This document shows positions 1 through 5,591 of a stretch of 7,396 nt of DNA, piece after piece. Source of the stretch: Chloroflexota bacterium (GTDB lineage Bacteria; Chloroflexota; Dehalococcoidia; SHYB01; JACPQI01); contig JACPQI010000079.1 in the NCBI GenBank assembly GCA_016190545.1, forward strand, positions 1 to 7,396. The letters are read 5' to 3'. Both the position numbers and the translations under genes were made by a program. The notes beneath the pieces were generated by a model that was not told the DNA's origin, ran no database searches, and was given only the letters and a program-made list of their open reading frames with translations. The number at the start of each line of letters is the position of its first letter. Position 1 is the stretch's first letter.

Positions 1-475
1 CGTTCAGGTTGGTGAAGTGCTTGCGGTGGTGCTGCACATGGTGGCGGTCGATCCAGCGGAAAGGCCGCGACCGCTCGAACCACCGCCCGCGCGGCACGTG
101 CATGCAGTAGTGCAGGTACTCGTAGGCGCCCTGGTACAGCACAAAGACCAGGGTCGTGGCTACGACCGCCGGCAGCCCTAGCCAGATGTACAGTCCCAGT
201 AGGAGTGGGGCGTGAAGCAGGATGGGCGCCGGCATGATCCACCAGGCCAGAGTCAATTCCCGTGGCTTGCGGTCGCCCAGCAGATACGTATCGTCCCCTT
301 TATAGATGCCGTGGTGCACCTGGGCGTGGCCCTTGAAGAAGTGGCGGAACCCCAGGAAGGGCTGGTGCATGAGAAAGCGATGCACCGTCCACTCGAAGAA
401 GCTGGCGTACACCAGCGATGCTGCAAAGACGGCGGCACCCACGACGATGGCGTTGGCGATAGCGGGCCCTCCCAC
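1..475 (-). CDS. Fatty acid hydroxylase / sterol desaturase family membrane protein, 3' end outside window
   Basis: Reading the minus strand from a GTG at 475 gives 158 residues that continue past the left edge. Four histidine clusters are visible: H32/H37 (HX4H, in FEWTVHRFLMH), H50/H54/H55 (HX3HH, in GHAQVHH), H122/H126 (HX3H, in EYLHYCMH) and H145/H149/H150 (HX3HH, in DRHHVQHH). In the fatty acid hydroxylase/sterol desaturase superfamily such histidines bind a di-iron centre that hydroxylates or desaturates lipids at the membrane. Hydrophobic stretches lie at about 5-24, 76-98 and 100-117. The GTG overlaps the TAG of the preceding gene by one base (TAGTG), which suggests translational coupling, and I see no strong Shine-Dalgarno sequence of its own. 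The lipid substrate (fatty acid, carotenoid or sterol-like) cannot be told from the sequence. The family call is firm, the exact start less so. Confidence 0.85.
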   Translation of the reverse strand, partial: MGGPAIANAIVVGAAVFAASLVYASFFEWTVHRFLMHQPFLGFRHFFKGHAQVHHGIYKGDDTYLLGDRKPRELTLAWWIMPAPILLHAPLLLGLYIWLGLPAVVATTLVFVLYQGAYEYLHYCMHVPRGRWFERSRPFRWIDRHHVQHHRKHFTNLN

Positions 476-1050
476 TAGGTAGGTCGCTGACGGTGGCCCA
501 TGAGTTCCTCTGCCGACCCCACGCTCTGCACGTCCACGTCCACCTCCAGCGCCACCAGCACCCGGGCCACGGCGCCCCAGTAGGCGTTGGCGAGCGTCAG
601 CTCGACGATTTCTTGCTCGTCGAAGAAGCGGCGCAACGATTGAAAGGTCTCGTCTCGTACCGACACGTTCTGGGTCACCTCATCCGTGAACTTGAGGGCG
701 GCCCGCTCCGCATCGGAGAAGGTGCGGCTGGCCTGCCAGGCGGGCATGGCAGCTATGTGCTCCTGTGTCACGCCAAGCTCTAAGGCTACGGGTACATGCT
801 GGCACCATTCGTACTCGCTCCCGCACAGATGCGCGATGCGTAGTATGACCAGTTCGCGCAGCTTGGGAGACAGTTTGGTCTTCCGCAGCAGCGTGGCGCC
901 CAATCGGATGAAGGCCTCGCCCGCCGCCGGGCTGTGGGCCACGGCGCGGTACATGTTGAGGACGCGGGCGCCCCCTTCTTCGATCTTCTGCAGCACCGCC
1001 AGGGCTTCTGGCGGCGCGTTCTCCTTGCGCATGAGCTGTACACGGGCCAC
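475..1050 (-). CDS. Carboxymuconolactone decarboxylase (AhpD-like) family protein
   Basis: The 191-residue soluble protein has the CMD/AhpD helical core. Residues 60-100 carry the family pattern: LSPKLRELVILRIAHLCGS, then EYEWCQH, then a helix ending in LGVTQEHI. Visible candidate active-site residues are C76, E79, E81, C83 and H85. The CxxC of true AhpD peroxidase partners is absent (the cysteines are seven apart), so alkylhydroperoxidase activity is doubtful. Members of this EYEWxxH group are usually annotated only at family level. The start is a GTG at 1050, preceded by AAGGAG at 1057-1062 with a 6-base spacer. The gene lies 17 bases after the stop of the upstream membrane-protein gene and overlaps the next gene by one base at TAGTG. 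All three therefore look co-transcribed. The reaction is unknown; the partner hydroxylase suggests a lipid or redox role, which is inference. Confidence 0.88.
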   Translation of the reverse strand: MARVQLMRKENAPPEALAVLQKIEEGGARVLNMYRAVAHSPAAGEAFIRLGATLLRKTKLSPKLRELVILRIAHLCGSEYEWCQHVPVALELGVTQEHIAAMPAWQASRTFSDAERAALKFTDEVTQNVSVRDETFQSLRRFFDEQEIVELTLANAYWGAVARVLVALEVDVDVQSVGSAEELMGHRQRPT

Positions 1051-1067
1051 GATGCGCTCCTTGTCTC

Positions 1068-2225
1068 TTAGGCGGTTTCGGCCGGCGGCGCGGGTTGCTC
1101 CGGCTTGCTGCGGTAGAGGAGCAGCGCCACCACAAGGATGACTAGCCCAAGAGCCGTCACGATGGCGGTCTGGATGACAAGCGGCTGAAAGAAGTCATTG
1201 ACCATGGACCGGGACAGGTCAATGACGATGGGGTCGATGCGTGTGTCGATGTCTACGTTGTCGCTGATGGTGCTGTTGACTTGGCCTTTGGATATGAGCG
1301 CGGCGATGAGGGGCAGCAGGCCGGAGACGAAGATGACGCCTCCTATCCATATGAAGGCCCGCTGCGCCCGCGTGCGGTAGAGGGCCCACAGCGCGACCAG
1401 CGAGAGTACGAGCAGTACCACAATGATGACCAGGCCCCAGCCCCGGGTGAAGCGAAGGGCATTCCGGCCCTGGTCCAGGTCGCTGAGGAACTCCTGCTTT
1501 GTCTTGCCATCATTCTTGGCTGCTTCATCGACCAGGTCTACCCTATCCGGCGCGGCGCTGGCGACCGCCCGAGTGATCTCGGGCTGCACCGTGGCGAGGA
1601 ACTCGCAGCGGAAGGCGGCCCGCGCATCTGGCAGACGGCAGGCCGGGCGCAGCGACTGGGGGCTGAGCCGGAGGGCCGCTGTCGCAGCCTGGCTGGGGAA
1701 GCATGAGGGTATCTGTGGCTGGGGTCCCGTGAGCTTGAGCAGTTCCTGTTGCTCCTGGGCCAAGCCGCCGGTGCAATTTGGAATCTGGTCATACTTGGTA
1801 CCGAGGAAGCTCGTCAGAATGGCTGGCGCCTGGGCCTTCCGCTCCCGCAGGTCGAGCACCAGGTCCAAGCTGTCCTTGTCCTTGCGGGCATAGGCCATGA
1901 TTTCGTCGATGAACCGCTCGCTGGTGCTCTGGACGAAGTCCTTGGGGAAGAGCTGCCGGGCCAGGCCCGCAATGTCCGCGTCAGTAAGGGTGACGGACTC
2001 TTCAAGGCCGCCATAGAAGGTAAGTGCCTTGTTCGTTTCACCTGGTTTGATGACGGCAGGGAAGATCTCGGTGTAGGCCTTCTCGTAGATGTCCGCTTCC
2101 CGCAGATTGTCCTTGTAGAAGTCGGCGTCCGTGATACTGTTGCGGGTGGTGTAGATGCTGAGGTAGGCGACGAACAGGACAAAGAAAAGGATGCCAAGAA
2201 GAACGGCCCCCAGACCTTTCAGCAC
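1068..2225 (-). CDS. Four-pass membrane protein of unknown function with a large extracytoplasmic domain
   Basis: I do not recognise a named family in this 385-residue protein. Predicted membrane segments lie at about 4-25, 262-284, 290-312 and 350-371, with a cytoplasmic tail rich in Pro and Glu. Between the first and second segments is a hydrophilic region of about 235 residues, probably extracytoplasmic. It begins TTRNSITDADFY and holds all four cysteines (151, 175, 196, 207), which could form two disulfides. A second short external loop (314-348) is acidic (SDNVDIDTRIDPIVIDLS). The start is a GTG at 2225 with GAGGT at 2231-2235 and a 5-base spacer. A perfect TATAAT lies 52 bases upstream. 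It is first in a unit with the CMD-family and hydroxylase genes. The shape (one anchor, an external domain, three more anchors) would suit an envelope sensor or scaffold, but no catalytic motif supports a specific function. Confidence 0.75.
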   Translation of the reverse strand: MLKGLGAVLLGILFFVLFVAYLSIYTTRNSITDADFYKDNLREADIYEKAYTEIFPAVIKPGETNKALTFYGGLEESVTLTDADIAGLARQLFPKDFVQSTSERFIDEIMAYARKDKDSLDLVLDLRERKAQAPAILTSFLGTKYDQIPNCTGGLAQEQQELLKLTGPQPQIPSCFPSQAATAALRLSPQSLRPACRLPDARAAFRCEFLATVQPEITRAVASAAPDRVDLVDEAAKNDGKTKQEFLSDLDQGRNALRFTRGWGLVIIVVLLVLSLVALWALYRTRAQRAFIWIGGVIFVSGLLPLIAALISKGQVNSTISDNVDIDTRIDPIVIDLSRSMVNDFFQPLVIQTAIVTALGLVILVVALLLYRSKPEQPAPPAETA

Positions 2226-2276
2226 AGGACACCTCTCTTGACGAAGACATCTGGCCAGCCCGCCGGGCCTTGCCCC

Positions 2277-2282
2277 ATTATA
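2277..2282 (-). promoter_or_regulatory. Perfect -10 box (TATAAT) for the membrane protein-CMD-hydroxylase unit
   Basis: On the minus strand the sequence reads TATAAT, 52 bases upstream of the GTG at 2225. No good -35 is seen: a 17-base spacer puts CGTTAC at 2300-2305, which overlaps the outer edge of the stem-loop at 2303-2339. Position and orientation fit the first gene of the 2225-to-1 unit. It is called from the hexamer and context only. Confidence 0.5.
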
Positions 2283-2302
2283 CTCTAGTGGTGTCCTGGG
2301 TA

Positions 2303-2339
2303 ACGCAGACTGGCGAGGGGGACACTCGCCAGTCTGCGT
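2303..2339 (-). terminator. Perfect 15-bp stem-loop after the SIMPL gene, probable transcript end
   Basis: The arms at 2303-2317 (ACGCAGACTGGCGAG) and 2325-2339 are exact reverse complements around a 7-base loop. The hairpin lies 13 bases past the SIMPL gene stop on the minus strand, the expected place for the end of the sigma/anti-sigma/SIMPL transcript. No run of T follows on that strand, so it is not a textbook intrinsic terminator. It could instead protect the 3' end of the mRNA or serve as a protein-binding palindrome beside the next promoter. Confidence 0.5.
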
Positions 2340-2352
2340 GCTAGAAGCGACG

Positions 2353-3207
2353 CTACTTGATGCTGTACGTCACTTGAACGGAGACGCTGATCTCCAACTC
2401 GCCGGGGCTGATGGGGGTCTGCTCCGCCTTCCCATCGAAGGACGGCGCCGCTGCCCGGAGGGGAACAGGTGGGGCGAAACCGCCGCTCTCCTGGATGAGG
2501 GTAGGCTTGCCCAGGATCACGCCAGCCTGCGTGGCTATCTGCTCCGCCTTGTCTTTGGCGTTCTGCATCGCCTTGTCGCGCGCCTGCTTCTCGTATGGGG
2601 TGGTGTCCTCCACCGTGAAGCTGATGCCCTGCACGCGGGTCAGGTCGCCGCCTGCAGCCGCCGCGTCGTCGATGATGACGCCTACTCTGTCCAGGGCGCG
2701 GACCTTGGCCGACACCTGGTTGCTCACGCGGTAGCCCACGATACGCGTCTCGTCAATGGTCTCGCCTGGGAAGCGGGCGGGGTCCGCCGGCCTGCGCACC
2801 GTGCTGTAGATGGGCTGGATGCTGAACCCGCTCGTTCTGATGTCCTTGTCCGCCAGTCCTCGGTTCTTGAGAGCCGAGAAGATCTTGTTCATCGCTGCCG
2901 CGGCCTGGCTGCTGGCATTCTCGACGGTCTCGGCTTGTGCCTCCACACCCAGGGAAAGCAAGGCCAGGTCCGGGGCTACGGTCACTTTACCCAGGCCGTT
3001 CACCCACAACCCTTCCTGTTGGCCTACGTTGCGCAGCCGGATGCCGTCCTCCACCAGCTTGGCGAGGTCGCCAGCCTGAAGCCGTGAGGCTGCGTCGAGT
3101 GTGCTTCCTGGTGCAGGTGTCTTGCTTTCCTCTGCGCCGTTGCAGGCCGCGCTCAGCAAGAGCGCGACTCCCAGCAACGCGCTTCCAATCATGAGTTTGA
3201 GTTTCAT
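2353..3207 (-). CDS. SIMPL (DUF541) domain lipoprotein
   Basis: The 284-residue protein begins with a lipoprotein signal peptide (MKLKLMIGSALLGVALLL) and a lipobox ending at C22 (SAAC), so it is probably exported and lipid-anchored. The SIMPL domain spans about 66-283. Visible hallmarks are the first strand with VNGLGKVTVAPDLA (69-82), KDIRTSGFSIQPIY (121-134), GYRVSNQVSAKVR (158-170) and the final strand LEISVSVQVTYSIK. SIMPL proteins (E. coli YggE, mammalian IRAK1BP1) are periplasmic or cytoplasmic proteins of poorly defined role, linked to oxidative stress in E. coli and to channel-like assemblies in Brucella BP26. The open frame extends upstream to 3324, but the signal peptide and the AAGGAG before the ATG at 3207 fix the start there. 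It follows the anti-sigma gene by 46 bases with no obvious promoter, so it is probably the third gene of that unit. Confidence 0.92.
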   Translation of the reverse strand: MKLKLMIGSALLGVALLLSAACNGAEESKTPAPGSTLDAASRLQAGDLAKLVEDGIRLRNVGQQEGLWVNGLGKVTVAPDLALLSLGVEAQAETVENASSQAAAAMNKIFSALKNRGLADKDIRTSGFSIQPIYSTVRRPADPARFPGETIDETRIVGYRVSNQVSAKVRALDRVGVIIDDAAAAGGDLTRVQGISFTVEDTTPYEKQARDKAMQNAKDKAEQIATQAGVILGKPTLIQESGGFAPPVPLRAAAPSFDGKAEQTPISPGELEISVSVQVTYSIK

Positions 3208-3213
3208 GTGCTT

Positions 3214-3219
3214 CTCCTT
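3214..3219 (-). promoter_or_regulatory. Ribosome binding site that fixes the SIMPL gene start
   Basis: AAGGAG on the minus strand lies 6 bases before the ATG at 3207, directly before the lipoprotein signal peptide. It decides for this start against the longer open frame beginning at 3324, which would bury the signal peptide and overlap the anti-sigma gene by 71 bases. Confidence 0.8.
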
Positions 3220-3253
3220 TGTCCTTTCGTCATTCTGGTACGCGCCGTGCCTA

Positions 3254-4102
3254 CTACCTACGCTGCCTTCGGACTCGCATGTGGAAGGCGAGGGCCGCTG
3301 CCGCCAGCGCCGCCGCAACGCCAAGCAACGTCCACTCCACCGCCTGCCACGGGAAGCCGCCTTCCTCTTGGGCCGGAGGCTTCGCGGAAGTCACGGGAGG
3401 GGGTGCGACATCCTGCGCCAAAGCCATCGGTGAAGGGGTTGGCGCGGGCATGGGGGACGGCGATGGGGTGGGTGTCGGCTCTACCGTCGCCGTCGGCGAT
3501 GCCGCCAGCCCAGCGGACGAGGGGGCGATGGGCGCTTGCGGTGGAGCGAAGGGCCTCGTCTCCGCAAGGCCTGTCGCTGTTGGCTGAGGCGCTGGCGTCG
3601 CTGTGGTGGCGAAGCGCTGCGGTGCGGGCGTTGGCGTCGGTTGCGGTGCAACAAGCGCTGTCGTCGGCGCAGGGACAGGGACCCGAGACTCCTGTCCTGG
3701 CGCCGTCTCCACTTGCTTATCAGCCGTGAGCGATGCCACCGACCCGTCTTGCGGCACCTGCTGTCGGGACGGCAGCGCTACGTCGGTCAAGAACACTGCC
3801 AGCAGGGCCAAGGAGGCCGCCGCCGAGGCGAAGCGCAGGGCGCCGGCGTAGAGGTGCGCCCTCGGCGTAGCGGGATGCCCGGCCGTGGCTGGCAGCCTGA
3901 ACGAGCGTGGCAGAGCAGGCGCACTGAGGCTCCGGATGGCATGGACCGTGGCGCGCAGCGTCTCAAGCTCGCCTCGGCAGGCCTGGCAGGCCGCCAGGTG
4001 CTGCTCAACCTGTCGCCGCTCCTTTGCAGGGAGCCGTTCGTCCAGGTAGGCCGAAAGCGAGTCTCGCACCGCTGCGTGTTGGTCTTTTCTCCACAGCCTC
4101 AT
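3254..4102 (-). CDS. Membrane anti-sigma factor with zinc-finger domain and Pro/Thr-rich stalk
   Basis: The 282-residue protein begins with a putative zinc-finger (zf-HC2) anti-sigma domain, about residues 9-50: LSAYLDERLPAKERRQVEQH followed by LAACQACRGEL. H35, C39 and C42 give the HX3CX2C signature, and H9 may be the further ligand. This domain normally binds and inhibits the partner ECF sigma factor in the cytoplasm. A first membrane segment lies at about 88-109. It is followed by about 140 residues rich in Pro, Thr, Ala and Ser (for example PTPTPAP near 155 and PTPSPSPMPAPTPSP near 210-224). A second membrane segment at about 254-273 ends in a basic tail (RVRRQRR). Its ATG overlaps the sigma gene stop by four bases (ATGA), so the pair is coupled in translation. 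The long stalk and second anchor differ from the commoner single-pass design. No sensor domain is recognised outside the membrane. Confidence 0.9.
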   Translation of the reverse strand: MRLWRKDQHAAVRDSLSAYLDERLPAKERRQVEQHLAACQACRGELETLRATVHAIRSLSAPALPRSFRLPATAGHPATPRAHLYAGALRFASAAASLALLAVFLTDVALPSRQQVPQDGSVASLTADKQVETAPGQESRVPVPAPTTALVAPQPTPTPAPQRFATTATPAPQPTATGLAETRPFAPPQAPIAPSSAGLAASPTATVEPTPTPSPSPMPAPTPSPMALAQDVAPPPVTSAKPPAQEEGGFPWQAVEWTLLGVAAALAAAALAFHMRVRRQRR

Positions 4103-4719
4103 GGTTGTTCTGCCTTCCCTTTCTCCAGACGAAAGGCCTGGGGCAAAAGTTCCCCCAGGGAAAGGAGATAGTCACGTAGCGCGGCGCGGCCCCGGTTGAT
4201 GCGGGATTTCACCGTGCCCAGGGCCGTATTCATGACCTCAGCCGCCTCTTCATAGCTGAACCCTTGTACATCCACGAGCACCACCGCCAGCCGCTGCTCC
4301 TCCGGCAGCCGTGCCAGGCCCGTGGCGATGGCCGACGCCATCTCCTGGCGCAGCGCCTGCTCCTCCGGAGTCGCGGCGGGCGACGGCAGATTGGGCTGGC
4401 GCGCGGGGTCGTCCAGCAGGGCGTCCAGCGATTCCGCCTTCTGGCGTCCTTTGGAACGGTAGTAATCGTGGCAGACGTTACTGGCGATGCGCAGGAGCCA
4501 GACCCGGAAGTTGCCGCCCCGGAAGCTCCTGATGTTGCGGTAGGCGTTGAAGAAGCTCTCTTGGGTGGCGTCTTCCGCTGCCTCCGGCCTGCTCAGCATG
4601 CGGAGGGTGAAATGAAAGACCTGGCCCTGATAGGCTTCTACGAGTGTGTTGAAGGCAGCCAGGTCGCTACGCTGGCTGCGCTCGATCAACTCCGCCTCAT
4701 TCGTGAGAGAGTCAGCCAT
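4099..4719 (-). CDS. ECF-family RNA polymerase sigma factor
   Basis: The 206-residue protein has the two-domain ECF (sigma-70 group 4) plan. Region 2 lies at about 12-88: LAAFNTLVEAYQGQVFHF, then the core-binding DATQESFFNAYRNIRSFRG, then FRVWLLRIASNVCHDYYR, which contacts the -10 element. A linker of about 40 residues follows. Region 4 lies at about 130-186 (LARLPEEQRLAVVLVDVQGF, then SYEEAAEVMNTALGTVKSRI), a helix-turn-helix that reads the -35 element. The downstream anti-sigma factor overlaps it by four bases and is its probable inhibitor. I chose the ATG at 4719; a TTG at 4737, six codons upstream, is possible, and neither has a strong ribosome binding site. A TATAAC on the minus strand at 4752-4757 is a possible -10 with only a poor -35. 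I see no clear GGAAC/CGTC-type ECF autoregulatory promoter. Confidence 0.93.
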   Translation of the reverse strand: MADSLTNEAELIERSQRSDLAAFNTLVEAYQGQVFHFTLRMLSRPEAAEDATQESFFNAYRNIRSFRGGNFRVWLLRIASNVCHDYYRSKGRQKAESLDALLDDPARQPNLPSPAATPEEQALRQEMASAIATGLARLPEEQRLAVVLVDVQGFSYEEAAEVMNTALGTVKSRINRGRAALRDYLLSLGELLPQAFRLEKGKAEQP

Positions 4720-4792
4720 ACAGTCCACACATCCCAAACATTCTCTTACACGTTATAGGAAGTAGGGCTGCGATGGAAGATGTTGTGAGTCG

Positions 4793-4811
4793 TATAATAG
4801 ACAAACGTTTG
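4793..4811 (+). promoter_or_regulatory. -10 box and adjacent palindrome upstream of signal peptidase gene
   Basis: TATAAT at 4793-4798 is a perfect -10 hexamer on the plus strand, 30 bases before the lepB ATG. The palindrome CAAACGTTTG (4802-4811) starts three bases later and would cover the expected transcription start near 4805, so it could be an operator. No convincing -35 is found at 16-18 bases. The gap between the divergent sigma and signal peptidase genes is only about 110 bases, so promoters for both must lie here. Confidence 0.5.
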
Positions 4812-4828
4812 GCTTGTGCGTTCTGACA

Positions 4829-5497
4829 ATGAACCAGCCGCCCACATCTCATATGGTGACGGTCTTGCGGGAGGTCCTCCAGACCATCCTCCTCGCACTG
4901 CTCATCTTCTTCCTCGTCCAGCTCTCCCTCCAGAACTTCAAGGTGGAGGGTTCCAGCATGAATCCCACTGTCCAGTCGGAAGAGCGGCTGCTGGTGAATA
5001 AGCTGGTCTACCTGCGGTTCGATCGCGAGAGGCTAGCCAAGTACGTGCCCTTCATCTCTGCGGAGGGGACGTCGGAGACGTATCCGTTCCATGCGCCCCG
5101 GCGAGGCGAGATCATTGTGTTCCGCTTTCCTCTTAATCCAGAGCGCAACTTCATCAAGCGCGTCATCGGACTGCCCGGCGACGTAGTCGAAATCCGGCAG
5201 GGCCGGGTCTACGTGAACGGCGCCCGTCTGGATGAGCCCTATGTGAAGCACCCTGACACGGTCTCCAAGGCCCCTGTACGAGTTCCTCCCGGCCAGTATT
5301 TTGTTCTGGGCGATAACCGTCAAGCCAGCAACGACTCCCGCGATTGGGGAACGGTGCCGGAAGCCAATGTTATCGGCAAGGCCTGGGTCTCCTACTGGCC
5401 GCGCTCCGTCTGGGGCTTTGTGCAGGCCGCCAGGTACCCCTTCGAGCAGGCGGGTAAGGCCTTGGTCATGGCGTTCGCTTTACCCCGTCCGTTCTAG
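4829..5497 (+). CDS. lepB: Signal peptidase I
   Basis: The 222-residue membrane serine protease cleaves signal peptides from exported proteins on the outer face of the cytoplasmic membrane. A single N-terminal anchor lies at about 16-35 (TILLALLIFFLVQLSLQNF). All the family boxes are visible: box B with catalytic Ser43 (VEGSSMNPT), box C (RRGEIIVFRFP, 91-101), box D with the general base Lys110 (FIKRVIGLPGD) and box E (GDNRQASNDSRDWG, 161-174). Length and single anchor match the shorter bacterial type rather than the two-anchor E. coli LepB. I took the ATG at 4829; a TTG at 4814 and an ATG at 4853 are in frame, and none has a good Shine-Dalgarno sequence. It is transcribed away from the sigma gene. 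It would not itself process the two lipoproteins in this window, which are substrates of signal peptidase II. Confidence 0.95.
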   Translation: MNQPPTSHMVTVLREVLQTILLALLIFFLVQLSLQNFKVEGSSMNPTVQSEERLLVNKLVYLRFDRERLAKYVPFISAEGTSETYPFHAPRRGEIIVFRFPLNPERNFIKRVIGLPGDVVEIRQGRVYVNGARLDEPYVKHPDTVSKAPVRVPPGQYFVLGDNRQASNDSRDWGTVPEANVIGKAWVSYWPRSVWGFVQAARYPFEQAGKALVMAFALPRPF

Positions 5498-5580
5498 CCC
5501 GGCTGCCGCCTCGCGCCCCCGAACCCTCTCGCTGGTTCCGTGCATCCCACTATGATCGCGCGGAATTTAAGGGTATCTGG

Positions 5581-5585
5581 GGAGG
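5581..5585 (+). promoter_or_regulatory. Ribosome binding site that fixes the DUF3179 gene start
   Basis: GGAGG touches the first in-frame ATG (5586), leaving no spacer, but lies 6 bases before the second ATG (5592). The second is therefore the likelier start. The choice removes two residues and leaves a normal lipoprotein signal peptide. Confidence 0.75.
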
Positions 5586-5591
5586 ATGGCC

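Noticed and set aside
212..478. 88-residue plus-strand open frame at the left end
   Set aside because: The minus strand encodes the histidine-rich hydroxylase across the whole stretch.
700..830. CMD-family protein as an AhpD peroxidase partner
   Set aside because: C76 and C83 are seven residues apart rather than in a CxxC, and no AhpC gene is nearby.
1749..2288. 179-residue plus-strand open frame opposite the membrane protein
   Set aside because: The minus-strand reading has anchors, a ribosome binding site and a promoter. The plus-strand one lacks these and resembles no family.
3208..3324. N-terminal extension of the SIMPL protein to 3324
   Set aside because: It would bury a clear lipoprotein signal peptide and overlap the anti-sigma gene by 71 bases. 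A good ribosome binding site precedes the ATG at 3207.
3430..3680. Repetitive-looking DNA (GGCGTTGGCG-type words)
   Set aside because: It reflects Pro/Thr/Ala/Ser codons of the anti-sigma stalk. No exact tandem unit or CRISPR-like spacing is present.
3101..3851. Several long plus-strand open frames opposite the anti-sigma and SIMPL genes
   Set aside because: They are shadows caused by high GC and the Pro/Thr/Ala codons of the stalk. Their translations show no family features.
5521..5538. Small inverted repeat GAACC/GGTTC after lepB
   Set aside because: A five-base stem without a T-run is too weak to call a terminator or operator.
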